The notes below the pieces were generated by a model. It worked only from the letters and a program-made list of their open reading frames with translations, had not been told where the DNA came from and did not search any database. From Xestospongia muta (Eukaryota > Porifera > Demospongiae > Haplosclerida > Petrosiidae): a stretch of DNA of 64,000 nt. Shown here in pieces: positions 25,001-37,300 of the stretch (positions within the stretch are counted from its first letter, which is position 1; every line of letters starts with the position of its first letter). The position numbers and the translations under genes are program-made. The stretch is taken from NCBI GenBank assembly GCA_963693285.1, contig OY848924.1, forward strand, positions 3,427,214 through 3,491,213, written 5' to 3'.

Positions 25001-26360
25001 CTATGAATGAGGATCAGCCTAGCCCTTCAAAAAATCAAAAATTATCAGTCAAGAAAAGCATATATATCCTCCACTTCCTCCTTCATCTGAAGATCATAAA
25101 TCTCTCACACAGAACAAGAAGCTTCTGATGGATGAAATACCAAAACCAAAAGCAAATGTGCAAATATTGAAAGATCACATGTTTTAAACATATGAGAGGT
25201 GTAGTGAATGTTCATCATTGACTATTATCTTGGAAGAATATCCACTTTTAAAAAAGTTCTTTTGTGAGGTTTTTTGTATGTGTGAATTATAACTAATTGC
25301 AAATCCGTATAACTAGGTTGCACAAGAGTTTGCACTGATAGTGCAGAAAGAAAATGTCAGGGATGACTTTGAAGAATCATTTCTGAAGTGGATTCCTTCA
25401 ATTGTGCTCTACTGCATAAACACTCAGGTGAAGAACACTGCCCTAAAAGTAGTTATATTGGGCTATAGTGATGATGCTTGTACAGGTAAACATAGATAAA
25501 GTGTACAACATCAGTGATTTTCCTTCTCTCTGTGTATATCCATAGATGAGTCTGCCTTAGTATTACTAAGGTGTTTGGGTCTTTTGGTGATTGGCACAAA
25601 AGCTAAGAAGTGTGATGGAGATATTCCATTTCTTGTCAAGTTAGTGCAGGTATGAACTTGTCATCTAATCAGTATACATACTGATTTTAGTTATATAAAC
25701 AGTTTTTATAGGTGGGATTGTTTATGTTTTTATAGTTGTGTGAACAGTATTTTAGTGACATGTGTCAACCAACCTTCTTTACCACTAATACTTTAATTTA
25801 GTTATGAATATTACTTCAGAGCATTCTTCAAAGACTTTATGTTGTTGTGGTTTTGAAATAGCCATTCTTAAACCTACTATTAACAATTAACACCATTTTA
25901 TTGAAACAGGTTGTAGCAAAAGAAATTATATCTTATTATGTTTTGATGATTTGTTTACTGCATACACTTTTAGTAAAGTGCTTTATTTTTATTTTCATTG
26001 ACACAGCATGGAACTCCCCCAGTTGAGGCAACAGATCAAGCCAACAATCAACCACACATTGTGGTATTTACAGATGACGATGCTGTAGATGATCCAATGA
26101 ACCAGTACTTTATAGCAGTGGAGCAATTCTATTAATGCAGTGCAATAATGCAAATTCAGCAATCTTCTTCTTGTTGGCCTCTCACTATATTTTAAATATG
26201 GCATACCATCCTAAGACAAATGATATTCTAACATTCCTTCAGCATAAAGTGGCAAAGCTACTATTAAAAGTAGACCACAAGTGGGGCACAGTAGCTAATA
26301 CCCATATTGCTGGATTGCATTGCCAATACAAATCTTTCATCACAGAGGAAATGGACAGTT
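25000..26360 (+). pseudogene. Broken multi-exon gene, multi-copy family of unknown function
   Basis: Protein-like pieces in order: 25000-25260 (SSMNEDQPSPSKNQKLSVKK, then a frameshift, LTQNKKLLMDEIPKPKANVQ, an in-frame TAA, then ILEEYPLLKKFFCE); 25320-25485 (EFALIVQKENVRDDFEES, FLKWIPSIVLYC) ending at a GTAAAC donor; 25546-25651 (ESALVLLRCLGLLVIGTKAK) with an AG acceptor and GTATGA donor; 26008-26135 (HGTPPVEATDQANNQPHIVV, then stop); and 26155-26345 (AIFFLLASHYILNMAYHPKT). Introns are GT-AG. The order resembles the C-terminal half of uncharacterised proteins, some annotated as SAM-domain (SAMD3-like), that are multi-copy in many animals; this is from memory and moderately uncertain. Stops and a frameshift indicate a pseudogene. 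Confidence 0.55.
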
Positions 26361-26719
26361 GACCTAGAATCCTGCTTTTCTATTGATTATTTGTTTCACT
26401 TTGATATGATATTGACAATTTCTTTGCTATAAATAAGTTATAAAAAATACATACGACAAAAATCAACATGGCCATTTAAAAGTCAACTTGTTGTCTATAC
26501 AATAACAGCATGTTAAACAAACAACAATGAAACTGTGATTGTATAGGTTCAGTTAACAAGTTACAACTTTTGTTTTACAGCATACACATTTGTCATTGTA
26601 ATTCTTCTGTTATATTAACAAATGATGGAGCTGTTGTTTGAATCTCATTGCCCGCACAAAATAGTTTGTTAAAATAACAATATTTTATTTACAGTGTACC
26701 TCTTACTCTCAGTACCATG
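26361..26719. other. Intergenic stretch, nothing recognised
   Basis: AT-rich, no open frame with splice sites and no match to other repeats in the window. Confidence 0.4.
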
Positions 26720-27217
26720 CTATGGAGGTCTAATGAAATATCTCTAGAAAGTTAATGGAGTTTACATTAGTGATAGTGATGATATGACCTCATAAATTGA
26801 ACTCTATCTCTATAGATTTTTCTTAAAGAAAATCGTTATTTGTCTTTGCTATCAAGAAGGATTCAAGTAATGTCTAGTTAATGATACATGACAACTGGAG
26901 CAACAAATGTAACTGACTTAAAATTTAAAATATACATGTATTTTTTTTTTACAAGTGTATATCTTCAGTGTACATTACATATATATGATAATTAGATATA
27001 CATTTCTACTGACTTCTTGTAGACTCAATTAGAGGAGGAGTTAGGACAAAGGTCACTTGATTTGTTAAGTCACTAGTCAAAAATCTGTCAGATGTACTAG
27101 TTTGACAAAAAAATCAAAGACCAGCTAGTCATCTTGTGTATGTAACAAAGACTGTGATATAAAAATTGACATTTAATCATTAGTAGTCAAGTCTAGTATA
27201 TATAGATATCAGACTAG
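26720..27217 (+). repeat. Duplicated segment with two exon-like pieces (partner about 46985-47516)
   Basis: Similar to about 46985-47516; both end at TATCAGACTAG. It holds two exon-like pieces. At 26816-26866, after CTATAG, IFLKENRYLSLLSRRIQ is read, then a GTAATG donor (phase 0). At 27023-27076, after CTTGTAG, TQLEEELGQRSLDLLSH and a TAG stop follow. The second reads identically in the partner copy; the first has an early stop there. This may be the 3' end of an unrecognised gene that was copied. Confidence 0.5.
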
Positions 27218-27453
27218 TATTATCAGATTTAAAGAGTGGGGACTCATAATAACCATTCCTCTTAAAATAAATAAAGCAATGTTACGGTTTTCAATTGCAG
27301 AGTTGAACCTGATCCAAAGCAGAATTGAATTCTACTTGTCGAAATAATTATGATTAAGTACATTTACGTCTGCATAAAGAACCCGAGGTTAGCCCCTGTA
27401 TATAGTTGGAAAGATCGAGCCCCACCCAAACCATCTATGACATCTTCAAACGT

Positions 27454-27459
27454 CACGTG
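27454..27459. promoter_or_regulatory. CACGTG E-box in a G+C-richer stretch upstream of the ROCO gene
   Basis: GTCACGTGATGGCG occurs at 27452-27465 inside the G+C-richer region 27360-27500, about 0.9 kb upstream of the start codon at 28323. The E-box core is bound by bHLH factors such as USF and TFEB in animals. Its role as a promoter here is inference. Confidence 0.25.
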
Positions 27460-27529
27460 ATGGCGCTCTTTCCCAGCAGAGAAAGAGAAGTGGGTGTATA
27501 TACAAGTGACTAAGTGGTAAGTAATATAA

Positions 27530-27799
27530 AGGCCACCATACACGGTGCAACATTGTTGCATACAACATGTTGTGTGCAACATGTTGCATGCAAAATGGTT
27601 TACAACATTTCTTCCATAATGTTGTGTGCAACATTTTAACAAAATGGCTGATGCTGATGTGCTTGTTGGTACATGTGGAATAATAGTAGCTGTTTTGATG
27701 AAAAAAAGATGAGAAGGCGTAGAAATAGGACTGTATGGACAATAGACTGGATTAAACAACATGTTGCATGCAACAATGTTGCACCATGTATGGTGGCCT
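27530..27799 (+). mobile_element. PIF/Harbinger-type MITE with transposase start
   Basis: A 270-bp element with terminal inverted repeats of about 43 bp (AGGCCACCATACA(C/T)GGTGCAACATTGTTGCAT...), flanked on both sides by TAA (27527-27529 and 27800-27802), the 3-bp target duplication typical of Harbinger elements. Internally an ATG frame reads MADADVLVGTCGIIVAVLMK. After a one-base frame change, MRRRRNRTVWTIDWIKQH is read, which resembles the Arg/Trp-rich N-terminus of Harbinger transposases. The rest of the transposase is missing, so this is an internally deleted derivative that would need a source element elsewhere. Confidence 0.85.
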
Positions 27800-28322
27800 T
27801 AAAGTAGAAGTTAATTAGTAGTATTGTATGTAGATAATATGAATCGTGGGTCATGTTAACTTTTGCAGTACGACAATGTTTACTTGTTGACTACATACAC
27901 GAGATATGTTACTTCTTATGACATTTGATTGAAGAGGAAGTACATTCTTTTCTATGACCTAGTGTATTTCTAGCTAGTTCTGGTAACAAGAGAGTATTTC
28001 AGATAATTACAAAGATAGAAGAGTTAAGGCTGTGTAAACACAAGCTATGTTCATTTGTTTTTGGAGTTCCAACTTTTTAACTCTCTATGATTGAAAAAAG
28101 TCTCTTTATTTGTTTCAATGTTTAAGATATTGTACTTGAGATGATGTTGACATGATCATGTTGTATATGATTGTACAATGACAATAAATGAAGAACATGC
28201 AGTTTATTATCTTTGTTATATAAAGTGATATATATAATACATTATAGTATAACTGATGTATGTACATTGATATCTAATGTTCTATTAGAGATCAAATTAA
28301 TAGTACCAACCCTCTCGTAATA
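27800..28322. promoter_or_regulatory. Upstream region of the + strand ROCO gene
   Basis: Contains the probable 5'UTR splice acceptor at about 28290 (TAATGTTCTATTAG|AGATCA), conserved with the - strand paralogue. No coding sequence was recognised. A TATA-like TTATATAAAG occurs near 28216, unsupported otherwise. Confidence 0.3.
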
Positions 28323-31300
28323 ATGGCAGCTCAACGTTCAGAACAAGAACAGTACAATATTGTAAGTATATTAGTAAGTAATCCAGTATATTACGTAAGT
28401 TAGTGTACAATTAATATATTACATATTATAATTAAGTATGGTATGGTTTACATGTAGAGAAAGGCATGGCAAAAAGGCTCTCACACTTAATCTAGTACAA
28501 TATATTAATAATAAGGTGAAAAACTGGGAACTAGCTAAACAATCAAATTGTTTCTCTTAATTCTTGTACTTCTTTTAAAATAAATAAAAAAGATTATTTG
28601 GAAATAGACTACACAGCTTCTTTATAACTCAAATTGTCATGAAGTGATTGTTAGTACAAGCTATAGCCTTTAGTTGAGTGACATTATATCTGATCTGTGG
28701 TAAATATTCACACTATTGAGTTTTATTAATTTACAACTGATCATGTTCATTACCAAATAATGAATACTACTAGTCATGTAAACAATGGTTGTACCTACTA
28801 TCATTCTATGGACCTGTCTCTGAGTGTTCATAGTATTCACTTTAGTATTTTAATAATGTCCAATTATTACTACTACTTGATCGTGTCACATATCAAATAA
28901 AGATTATACTCTCTCCGAGTTGAGTCTTCATGGAACTGGCACCAATTGATTCAGCTCGCAGATGCGCGTTTTATATATAAAATTTGGCTTTCTAGTACTG
29001 CAAGAAAGTAGAAAACTATAAAACTACATACATGTAAATGGCATACTTTTGCCATACTTCAAATTATGCACCTTCAAGAATTTAACAAAAGACACCTTTT
29101 GCCTTGAAAAATGAGCTATTTGTCACATGACAATTCAAAATTACAGTTCTAACTATATGAACAGATATTCTATTTTAACAATTATTATTGTTAAAATAAT
29201 AATAATCAAGTATTGTCTTTTGCGACTTAAGGCTGCTATAAAGCCATCGTAGTTCTGAAAAACCTTTTAACAAAGGAGAAAGACTGAGAACTATTTGTCA
29301 TGAGAACTATCAGATTGATCTGTAGCCTCTTGATGCTGATACATGAAATGTCTATGGCATCAGGTGTTTGCTTAAGAAATCTTTTGTCTATTTAACCTTT
29401 GGGTTTCTCAAAATAGTCATAGACATTCCCGACAACCTCCTTTGTTTGTGACCTTAGTCTTTTTCTTCTTGGCATCTTCACAAACACAAAAGAAAACGTG
29501 TGTGTTTACATGACATGCACGTGAACAAATAATGAATAATATTAAAATGTTCTTCAGTGCTAATTGAATGTAATAGTTGAGGAAATATCTCATCTTATAT
29601 TCCATGCAAAAACACCTTTTTAAGTGGTCCAACTCAACTCATACAGAGTAAAGCAACAAAAGAATGGAAAGAAGATCATTGAACTGTTTATTATTAGTTA
29701 GTGTAGTCTTGTATTCGTAGTATAGTCTAATTGTCTCTGTTAGTTATATACATAATACTAATTACATCATGTTCTTTTTATATAAATATTGTCACTTTGT
29801 GTATTGTGTATGTGACCTGTCCTATAGTTTTATTACTCTCATATAATACATGTAGTTGTGTATGATATGCTAGTTTTAAATGTAATTACTTATTTTATTA
29901 TTATATAGAACGTTGATGCCTGGATGTCTGCTAAGTATGGTGATCTAGAGAAAGTCAAACTAGCCCTTCAGAAAGGAGCAAACTTGAAATGTCGTCTTTG
30001 TGTAGGATCATATTAATTTACTTTTAACCTACTGTTATTATTTGTGTCTACTAACTTAAGTAATTAATTCAAATTATGTAGATTTAAATGAGTATTAATT
30101 CATTTTAGCCACACATAAATTTTAATTTAAAACTTTAACATTTACACAATTTATTAATTATTATTCTATTTGTTAAAGTTACTGAATTAGCACCTACAAT
30201 TAATAACATACATGACCTTTACATGTAGTTTTTAAATATTGTCTTATAATTTAATTGAATGAAATCCATTATATTGTGTGATAATAATGTCTTAATTAAT
30301 GATACATGTCAATGTAAAGTAATAGCTTGTATTGTGTATACACAGATATGTAATTGGATTTTATTTCATATATTAAAATGTCTTTGTTTATTATATAGTG
30401 TACAACAGTAACAACACCTCATACTGAAGCATATATCAATGGTCATAACACGATAGTCCAGTTCTTAGAAAATGTAGGTGCTACTCCTGATTATGTAAGT
30501 GTATACATGTATGTAGTTGAGGTCAATATTTAGTATAACTCAAGTGTTGGATTGTTACATTGATATTATGTACATGTACATACATACATTCAAATGTCTT
30601 CTGTTTATTGCCCAAGTCCTTATACACATAACAATACATTTAATGGATAATTATTATGACCTTTATTGATATAATTGTTGTGTATTATGTTCTGTTTTTC
30701 TCCACACTACCTTTCTTTTAATATTAGTTTCTATAGCTAGTAACTATCATTAAATCATTAGTTTAAAACATATCATGTAACAGTAAGATAAAACAGTGTT
30801 ACTAATTGACTTTATATAATATTTACAATTACATTAATTAAAGTCAACATATATTGCTGAGTGTTTAGGTATGTAATTAATTGGTTTCAGAACTTGTAAC
30901 CATGGGAATTATTAATGCCCATTCAAACAGGTTGTAAAACTGTTTAGTGAGTTGATTTTAGTATTTCATATTTACCAGGTTTGTATTTAGTGCTTAGTTT
31001 TTGTGTCAATTGGTTTATAAGAGTTTTTTGAGAAGAAGATTAAACAGGAGTTAATGTATTACTAAACAATGACTAAATGTTTTTTGACTTGCTACCTAAC
31101 TTAACCCTATGGTAGCACTGTAAATTTTCTGTCATAAAGGAGATCCTTATCTATCTCTTTGTGTATGTTAGTATTAATATCTTGAAATTATTTCAGATAA
31201 ATAAAATGTACTTTAATATGTTGGATATAGTTATATAACACTGCACATGGTCATGTACTTTATACATAGTTAATAAAGGAGCTTCTGGTTTATGAATCTG

Positions 31301-34300
31301 GGTCATGTGACATTTATGTACATGTGTATTCCTAGTATATACTGTTGTATTTATTATATTGTACATTATCTGTATTTAATTATTGTGATTTCTTAGGATG
31401 AGATTTTGTTAGCAGCTGTTGCAGGAGGACTTGTAGATGTAATAAAAGATTCTTTAAAGAAGAATGCTAATGTTAATGCTAAAGACCAAGATTATGTAAG
31501 TCATATTTTATTATAATAAATGATTATTTTCTAGTAAACAATAGCTCGTTAATTTTACAATTATAAGTATATTTAAAAAAATATGATATTTTCATGAGAA
31601 GTCGGATATACAAGATTTAATACTTTGAATAATATTTTTGGTCATGAAATATTCAAAATCTAATGAGCCATACTGTATATGTCATGACATTGTAATATAG
31701 GAGTCAATATGATGATGAAAACACTAGGACATTGAAATAGTTTGCGTGTAGATACAAAACCAAAGTATGATACTAAAAGCCACAGTGCATAATAAGAATC
31801 CACAGTTCAATGTATAGTTTGACTTTTATGTTATGAACTTACTATATCTAGATATCACAATAAACAATGTTACGTTATTGCTGTAATAGACAAGGAATTA
31901 GACTAATTCAGTTATATACAAAGTCAATGCTTCATCTGTGTACACATATTTTTAAACTAACTCTATAATATGTGTTCAATATTGCTGTGATATTTCACTA
32001 TACTATAACTGATTACCAGACTTAGTTATGTTCTCTTAGTGTAGTATTTTAAAAAGTGTAGTAGTTATATTTTCATTCACATTCTTTGTTGTTTTATTAT
32101 TAGAATCAGAATACAGCTTTGCATTTAGCCTCAGCTAATGGTCACACTAAGACAGTCCAATTTCTCCTAGAGTCAAATGCAGATCCTAATATTTATAACA
32201 AGGTCAGTGTGTATTGTATATAGTTTATATTTCATTTATTATCTCTACTACATGTATATATATATGTAGTAATACCTGTCTAGTAGGACAGGATATAGAT
32301 CAAAGACAATGTAATGAATACATTCAAGTTAACCTTTTCATACCATGTAATTAATTTTCAATGAAATTTTGTGGATAAGACAAAGTATCTGTCATTTATT
32401 GTTTGATATATAACAATTACTAATATGACTGAAAAATATAATAAACCTAATACAATATATAAAATATTAATGTCTTCTCGCATGAAATAAACTTGATCAG
32501 TCCTAAGATTGTTTTGAACAATGTGTATCTATAATTATTTCTATATATCTCCACTTTAACAAGTTTAAGCTATTATTATTATTAAACAATTTATTTGATT
32601 TTATAGTGGGGACATAGTCCACTTCATATAGCATACTGGTATGGTCATGATAACATTGTTGAGCTCTTATGTTCTTTTGGAGCAAGAGATATGGACCAAG
32701 TTAGAAATGTAAGTGATAAATGTAATAATATATTTACTATATATGATGACATAGACATAGTGATCTTATATGTTATGATATATTATAAACATGACCTAAT
32801 TATATGTGGGTACATGTCACAGTTATAATATATTACTTACTTTAACAGGATGACTTACTTTTGACTTCAGCTGAAAATGGTGACAAAGAAAATGTAACTA
32901 TAGCACTTACATCAGGTGCTAATGTCAATGTTCATAATGGTCGTATTTTTAAGGTTAATACACTGACTAAATAATAATGAACTACTGTTGTTTGTTAGTG
33001 TTTACTTTTTAAAGTAATATATTCTATAACAAAGGAGATCAATTACAGGCACTTAAGAGATTTAGCCCCACCCACTCTTATAGACATTGTTTCATCTAGA
33101 AGGTAGTTTAATTTCTTTTTTACTATTTCTATAAGACTTTTTATCATTGTACTCTATTGACATTGTCATACTATGTTAATGAAGAAGGAATTTTTTTAAG
33201 CCAGACCTTTAATTAATATGCTTATTTTGACATGTTGGCAAGCTTCTTACTAACCTTGTACTATTAGTACAACTTTTTGCCAAATTCAAGTTTATGAAAA
33301 GACTGTTATTTTATTTACAAACTAGTATATAGATTTGTATTTATTGAAATAATCTTGTCTTTTGGTAAATGATATTCATGGTCAGTGAATGTCAGCCCAC
33401 AAATGACATGAACATCTCTATTATTAAATTATTTTGACCTAACCTTTGCAGTCTACTTAGTTTGTGGACTAACAATATAGTAGATAATCCTTAAAAGAAT
33501 CCTGGTATTCACAGAAGTACCACTAGATTTGTAAAACTAGTACAAACCTATTTATCTTGTTGTTGAATATGTTTTCCATTCTGCATGAGCATCTTGAGAT
33601 ATAATAGCTTCTTTGATGAACTCAACTCTTTGTACTATTTCTACAGGGAAGTGTTTTGCATAGTGGTTGATTAGATTTTCAATTAAATCCTCCCCATATG
33701 AAAGTAATCTGGGTGAGGTATTTGGTATTTTCTTAGGTTTGAAGATGCTGAAGGAAGTGATGACATCTTTTGAAGAGGAATACCTTTGACTTGCTAGTAG
33801 TAATACAGAGCTTTTTGGGGGGGTTTGGTTCTAGGCTTTCAGCTTGACCATCTTCAGATTTACTACTGCTAGAAACTACTGCTGAAGACTTAGATTCAGT
33901 GGTACCAGAAAATTAAGAACGTAGGTCAACGTTGAGAACAATCTTAAAGGCTTAGCTACACGCTACTACTTTAAACCTAATTTAGGCTTTATACACATGA
34001 TGAAATTATGATGGTAACAACAGACAAGTGCTGACAAACAACATTTATTATCATCTTTTCTTCTGACTTTATTATCAAACCTTTCTTTGATGAATGGAAA
34101 TGCTAAATAGTAATTTTCATCAAATAAGAAAGGTGTTGATATAGTTAGCACAAAAGGTTAGGCAATATAAAGATAGTATCTTTATATTGCCTAACCTTCA
34201 GTCAAAATTGTGTAATACCACCATACCATCTATTCTTATATTCATGGGAGAGCATGCCCCAGACCACTCTAGACATTGGTACTTTTACAAAGCACATTCA

Positions 34301-37300
34301 ATCTTCATTGCCCCATTACTCTGACATACTACACTTATGCCCCCCCTTAGAAAAATTTCTAAATGAAACCATGGGTGTTGTTAGAAAATGTTGTGGTTAT
34401 TATCATTAAAGGAAAAGTAGACATATTAAAACTACTATAAGGTCTGTAAAAGATGTCTAGAACAGTTAGTATTGTTAGCAGTTAGCATCAAATGAATTTA
34501 ATTTACTCTTTTTATCAGCAATTCATCCTGAGCATATCTACTCAAAGACCAAGTGTTAAGCAAATTAACCTGAAGAGAGAAAAGGTTTCTTTAAATTTAG
34601 CCTCTTCAACCATTAATTCTAACACTTCTCCATTTATTCTATAATAACTACTTGAAATCTCCAGTTTTCAATAATAGAGAAAACAGCTGCAATACCAATA
34701 CATTGAAAACATCTTAGGGCATTTTAATCCTGTTTAAATTTTAATAATTGGTCCATTTTATTATTGGTATATATAATAATATACTATAACATTTAATGCT
34801 ATAATAATCAATACTTGTGTGCATCCTCTAGGATCAGAAAACAGCTCTACATTTAGCATCAGAAGGAGGTTACTGTGATATTGTACAACTACTGTTAAAT
34901 TCCAATGCAGATCTCAATATTTGTAGCAAATTGGTCAGTGTATATTGTTTGTATAGATCACTACATGTTACTAGATTTAAATCAGTATTTAATAAATATA
35001 GAATGTTATTGTGTGGCTACTAACAATTTCTACATTAACTTATTGTTCAAATTTTCTTAGTAAAGGATTAACAAAGATAGTCATTGTCAGGCATCAGTAG
35101 GTGTGGCTTGTTATAATAGTAGTATATATAGTTGGAAACATCTTGGTATTCACAGAAGTCTCACTAGTATGTTGTGCCATTTGTGTCAAACTGTTTTGAT
35201 GATTCTGGGCATTGTATCATTAACATTATACTATGCGTTTATACTGTTACTAGTACAAAGCCTAACCCCTAAACTCTTAAACATAGGAAAAAAAATTGTA
35301 AGCCATACCTCTCTATTATTCTATAATAACTACTTGAAATCTCTAGTTTTCAATAATAGAGAAAGATACTGCGATACCAATACATCCAAAAGCATCTTAG
35401 GACAATTTTTATAATTTTAATCCTGTTTAAATTTTAATATGTGGTCCATTTTATTATTGGTATATGTTATAATATTCTATAAGATTTAATACTATTATAA
35501 TCAACAATAAATAGCCATGTACCTCCTCTAGGGTCAGCAAACAGCTCTACATTTAGCATCAGATAGAGGTTACTGTGATATAGTACAACTATTGTTAAAT
35601 TCCAATGCAGATCTCAATATTTGTAGCAATTTGGTCAGTTTATATTGTCTTTAGAGATTACTACTTGTTACTAGATTTAAATCAGTATTTAATAGATATA
35701 GAATGTTATAGGTGTGGCTATTAGCAATTTCTACATTGACTTATTGTTCAAATTTTTGTTAGTAAAGGATTAACAAAGATAGTCACTATCTGGTATCAGT
35801 AGGTGTGGCCTGTTATAATAGTAGTACATATAGTTGGAAATATCTTGGTATTCACAGAGGTCTCTTTAGTATGTTGTACTATTTGTGTCAAACTGCTTTG
35901 ACGATTGTGGGTATTCTATCATTAACATTATACTATATTTTTATACTGTTACTAGACAGCCAAAGCCTAAACACTAAACCCTTGAGCTAGCATAGGAAAA
36001 CATAGAGTAGTAAGCCATAATTCTCTATTATTCTATGATAACTACTTCAAATCTCTAATTTTCAATAATAGAAAAAACAGCTGCAATACCAATACATGCA
36101 AAAGCATCTTAGGACAATTTTTATAATTTTAATCTAGTTTAAATTTTAATATGTGGTCCATTTTATTATTGGTATATATTATAAAATTTAATGTTATTAT
36201 GATAAACAATAAATACTTGTGTACTTCCTTTAGGGTCAGCAAACAGCTATACATTATGCATCAAAAGGAGGTTACTTTGAAATTGTACAACTATTGTTAA
36301 ACTCTAATGCAGATCCCAATATTTGTGATGTGGTCAGTGTATATTGTTTGTAAAGATTACTACATGTTACTAGATTAAAATCAATATTTAATTTTTAATA
36401 CTTTAATTCTTAATACTTGTATTAATATAATTCTGTAGTTCAAGTTCTTTCTTATCACTAAACTTTTATAAATTAATTAATATACCTGTGGTAGTTGTAA
36501 TTTGTTATTTTCATTACATGTACTTCATAGTGACAATAGGAAGGATGGAGCATACATTATGGATGTTGAATAAGTTTGTCATCCATGGATATATGTTATT
36601 CATTATATATCAAATCTCCCTATACCCTGAATGTATTAACAGGTAACAGACATTGCTATTCTAATGAAAGGCACTAATGTGCTGAACCTCGTTGCAGTTT
36701 CTAAGTTATTTATGATTGCTATGCCAGCTTAGGCCCAGCTATGATGTTGCTAGGTATCATTGCAAGAAATCTTATTAACATTCTAGAAGGTGTGGTCACA
36801 TTTATCAATATTTCATATACAAAGTTATTGTAACTTGAAGATGAAAGGTTCTTTGGAAACTTCCCATAGTACATATATAAATCGATATATTATCTATTAA
36901 TAGCAATTTTTTCAGAGCATTGAGAAGTTTCCTAAGTGCATCACTTTGCTCCAAGTCCATGTACAATCTTGAAAACACTTTTCAGAACTTTTATGACGAT
37001 TGCTTCGACCAATGGCCTTCTGTCTTGCTGATGCGTATTCCTCTAACATACTAAAAAATCTCTACATTAAGTTTTTTTATTTTTTGAGAAACGACACCTT
37101 GACTCTGCAGCCTGAAAATTCTTTTGGTAGTTTTAAGCTTTCATTTTCCTTGACAATGTTCTTGATACTACTGTTGTAAAGTCCACACGTTAAACCTTAA
37201 CATTGATGGCATACTGGACATATATTGCAATTGCTTGCAATCAGCTTAAGATTATTGAAGAATAATCTCTCTTATAAAAGGACTGGCTCTAGGTTACATA

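Noticed and set aside
27364..27762. 132-codon open frame on the - strand
   Set aside because: It reads through the MITE terminal repeats in antisense; the element structure explains the openness.
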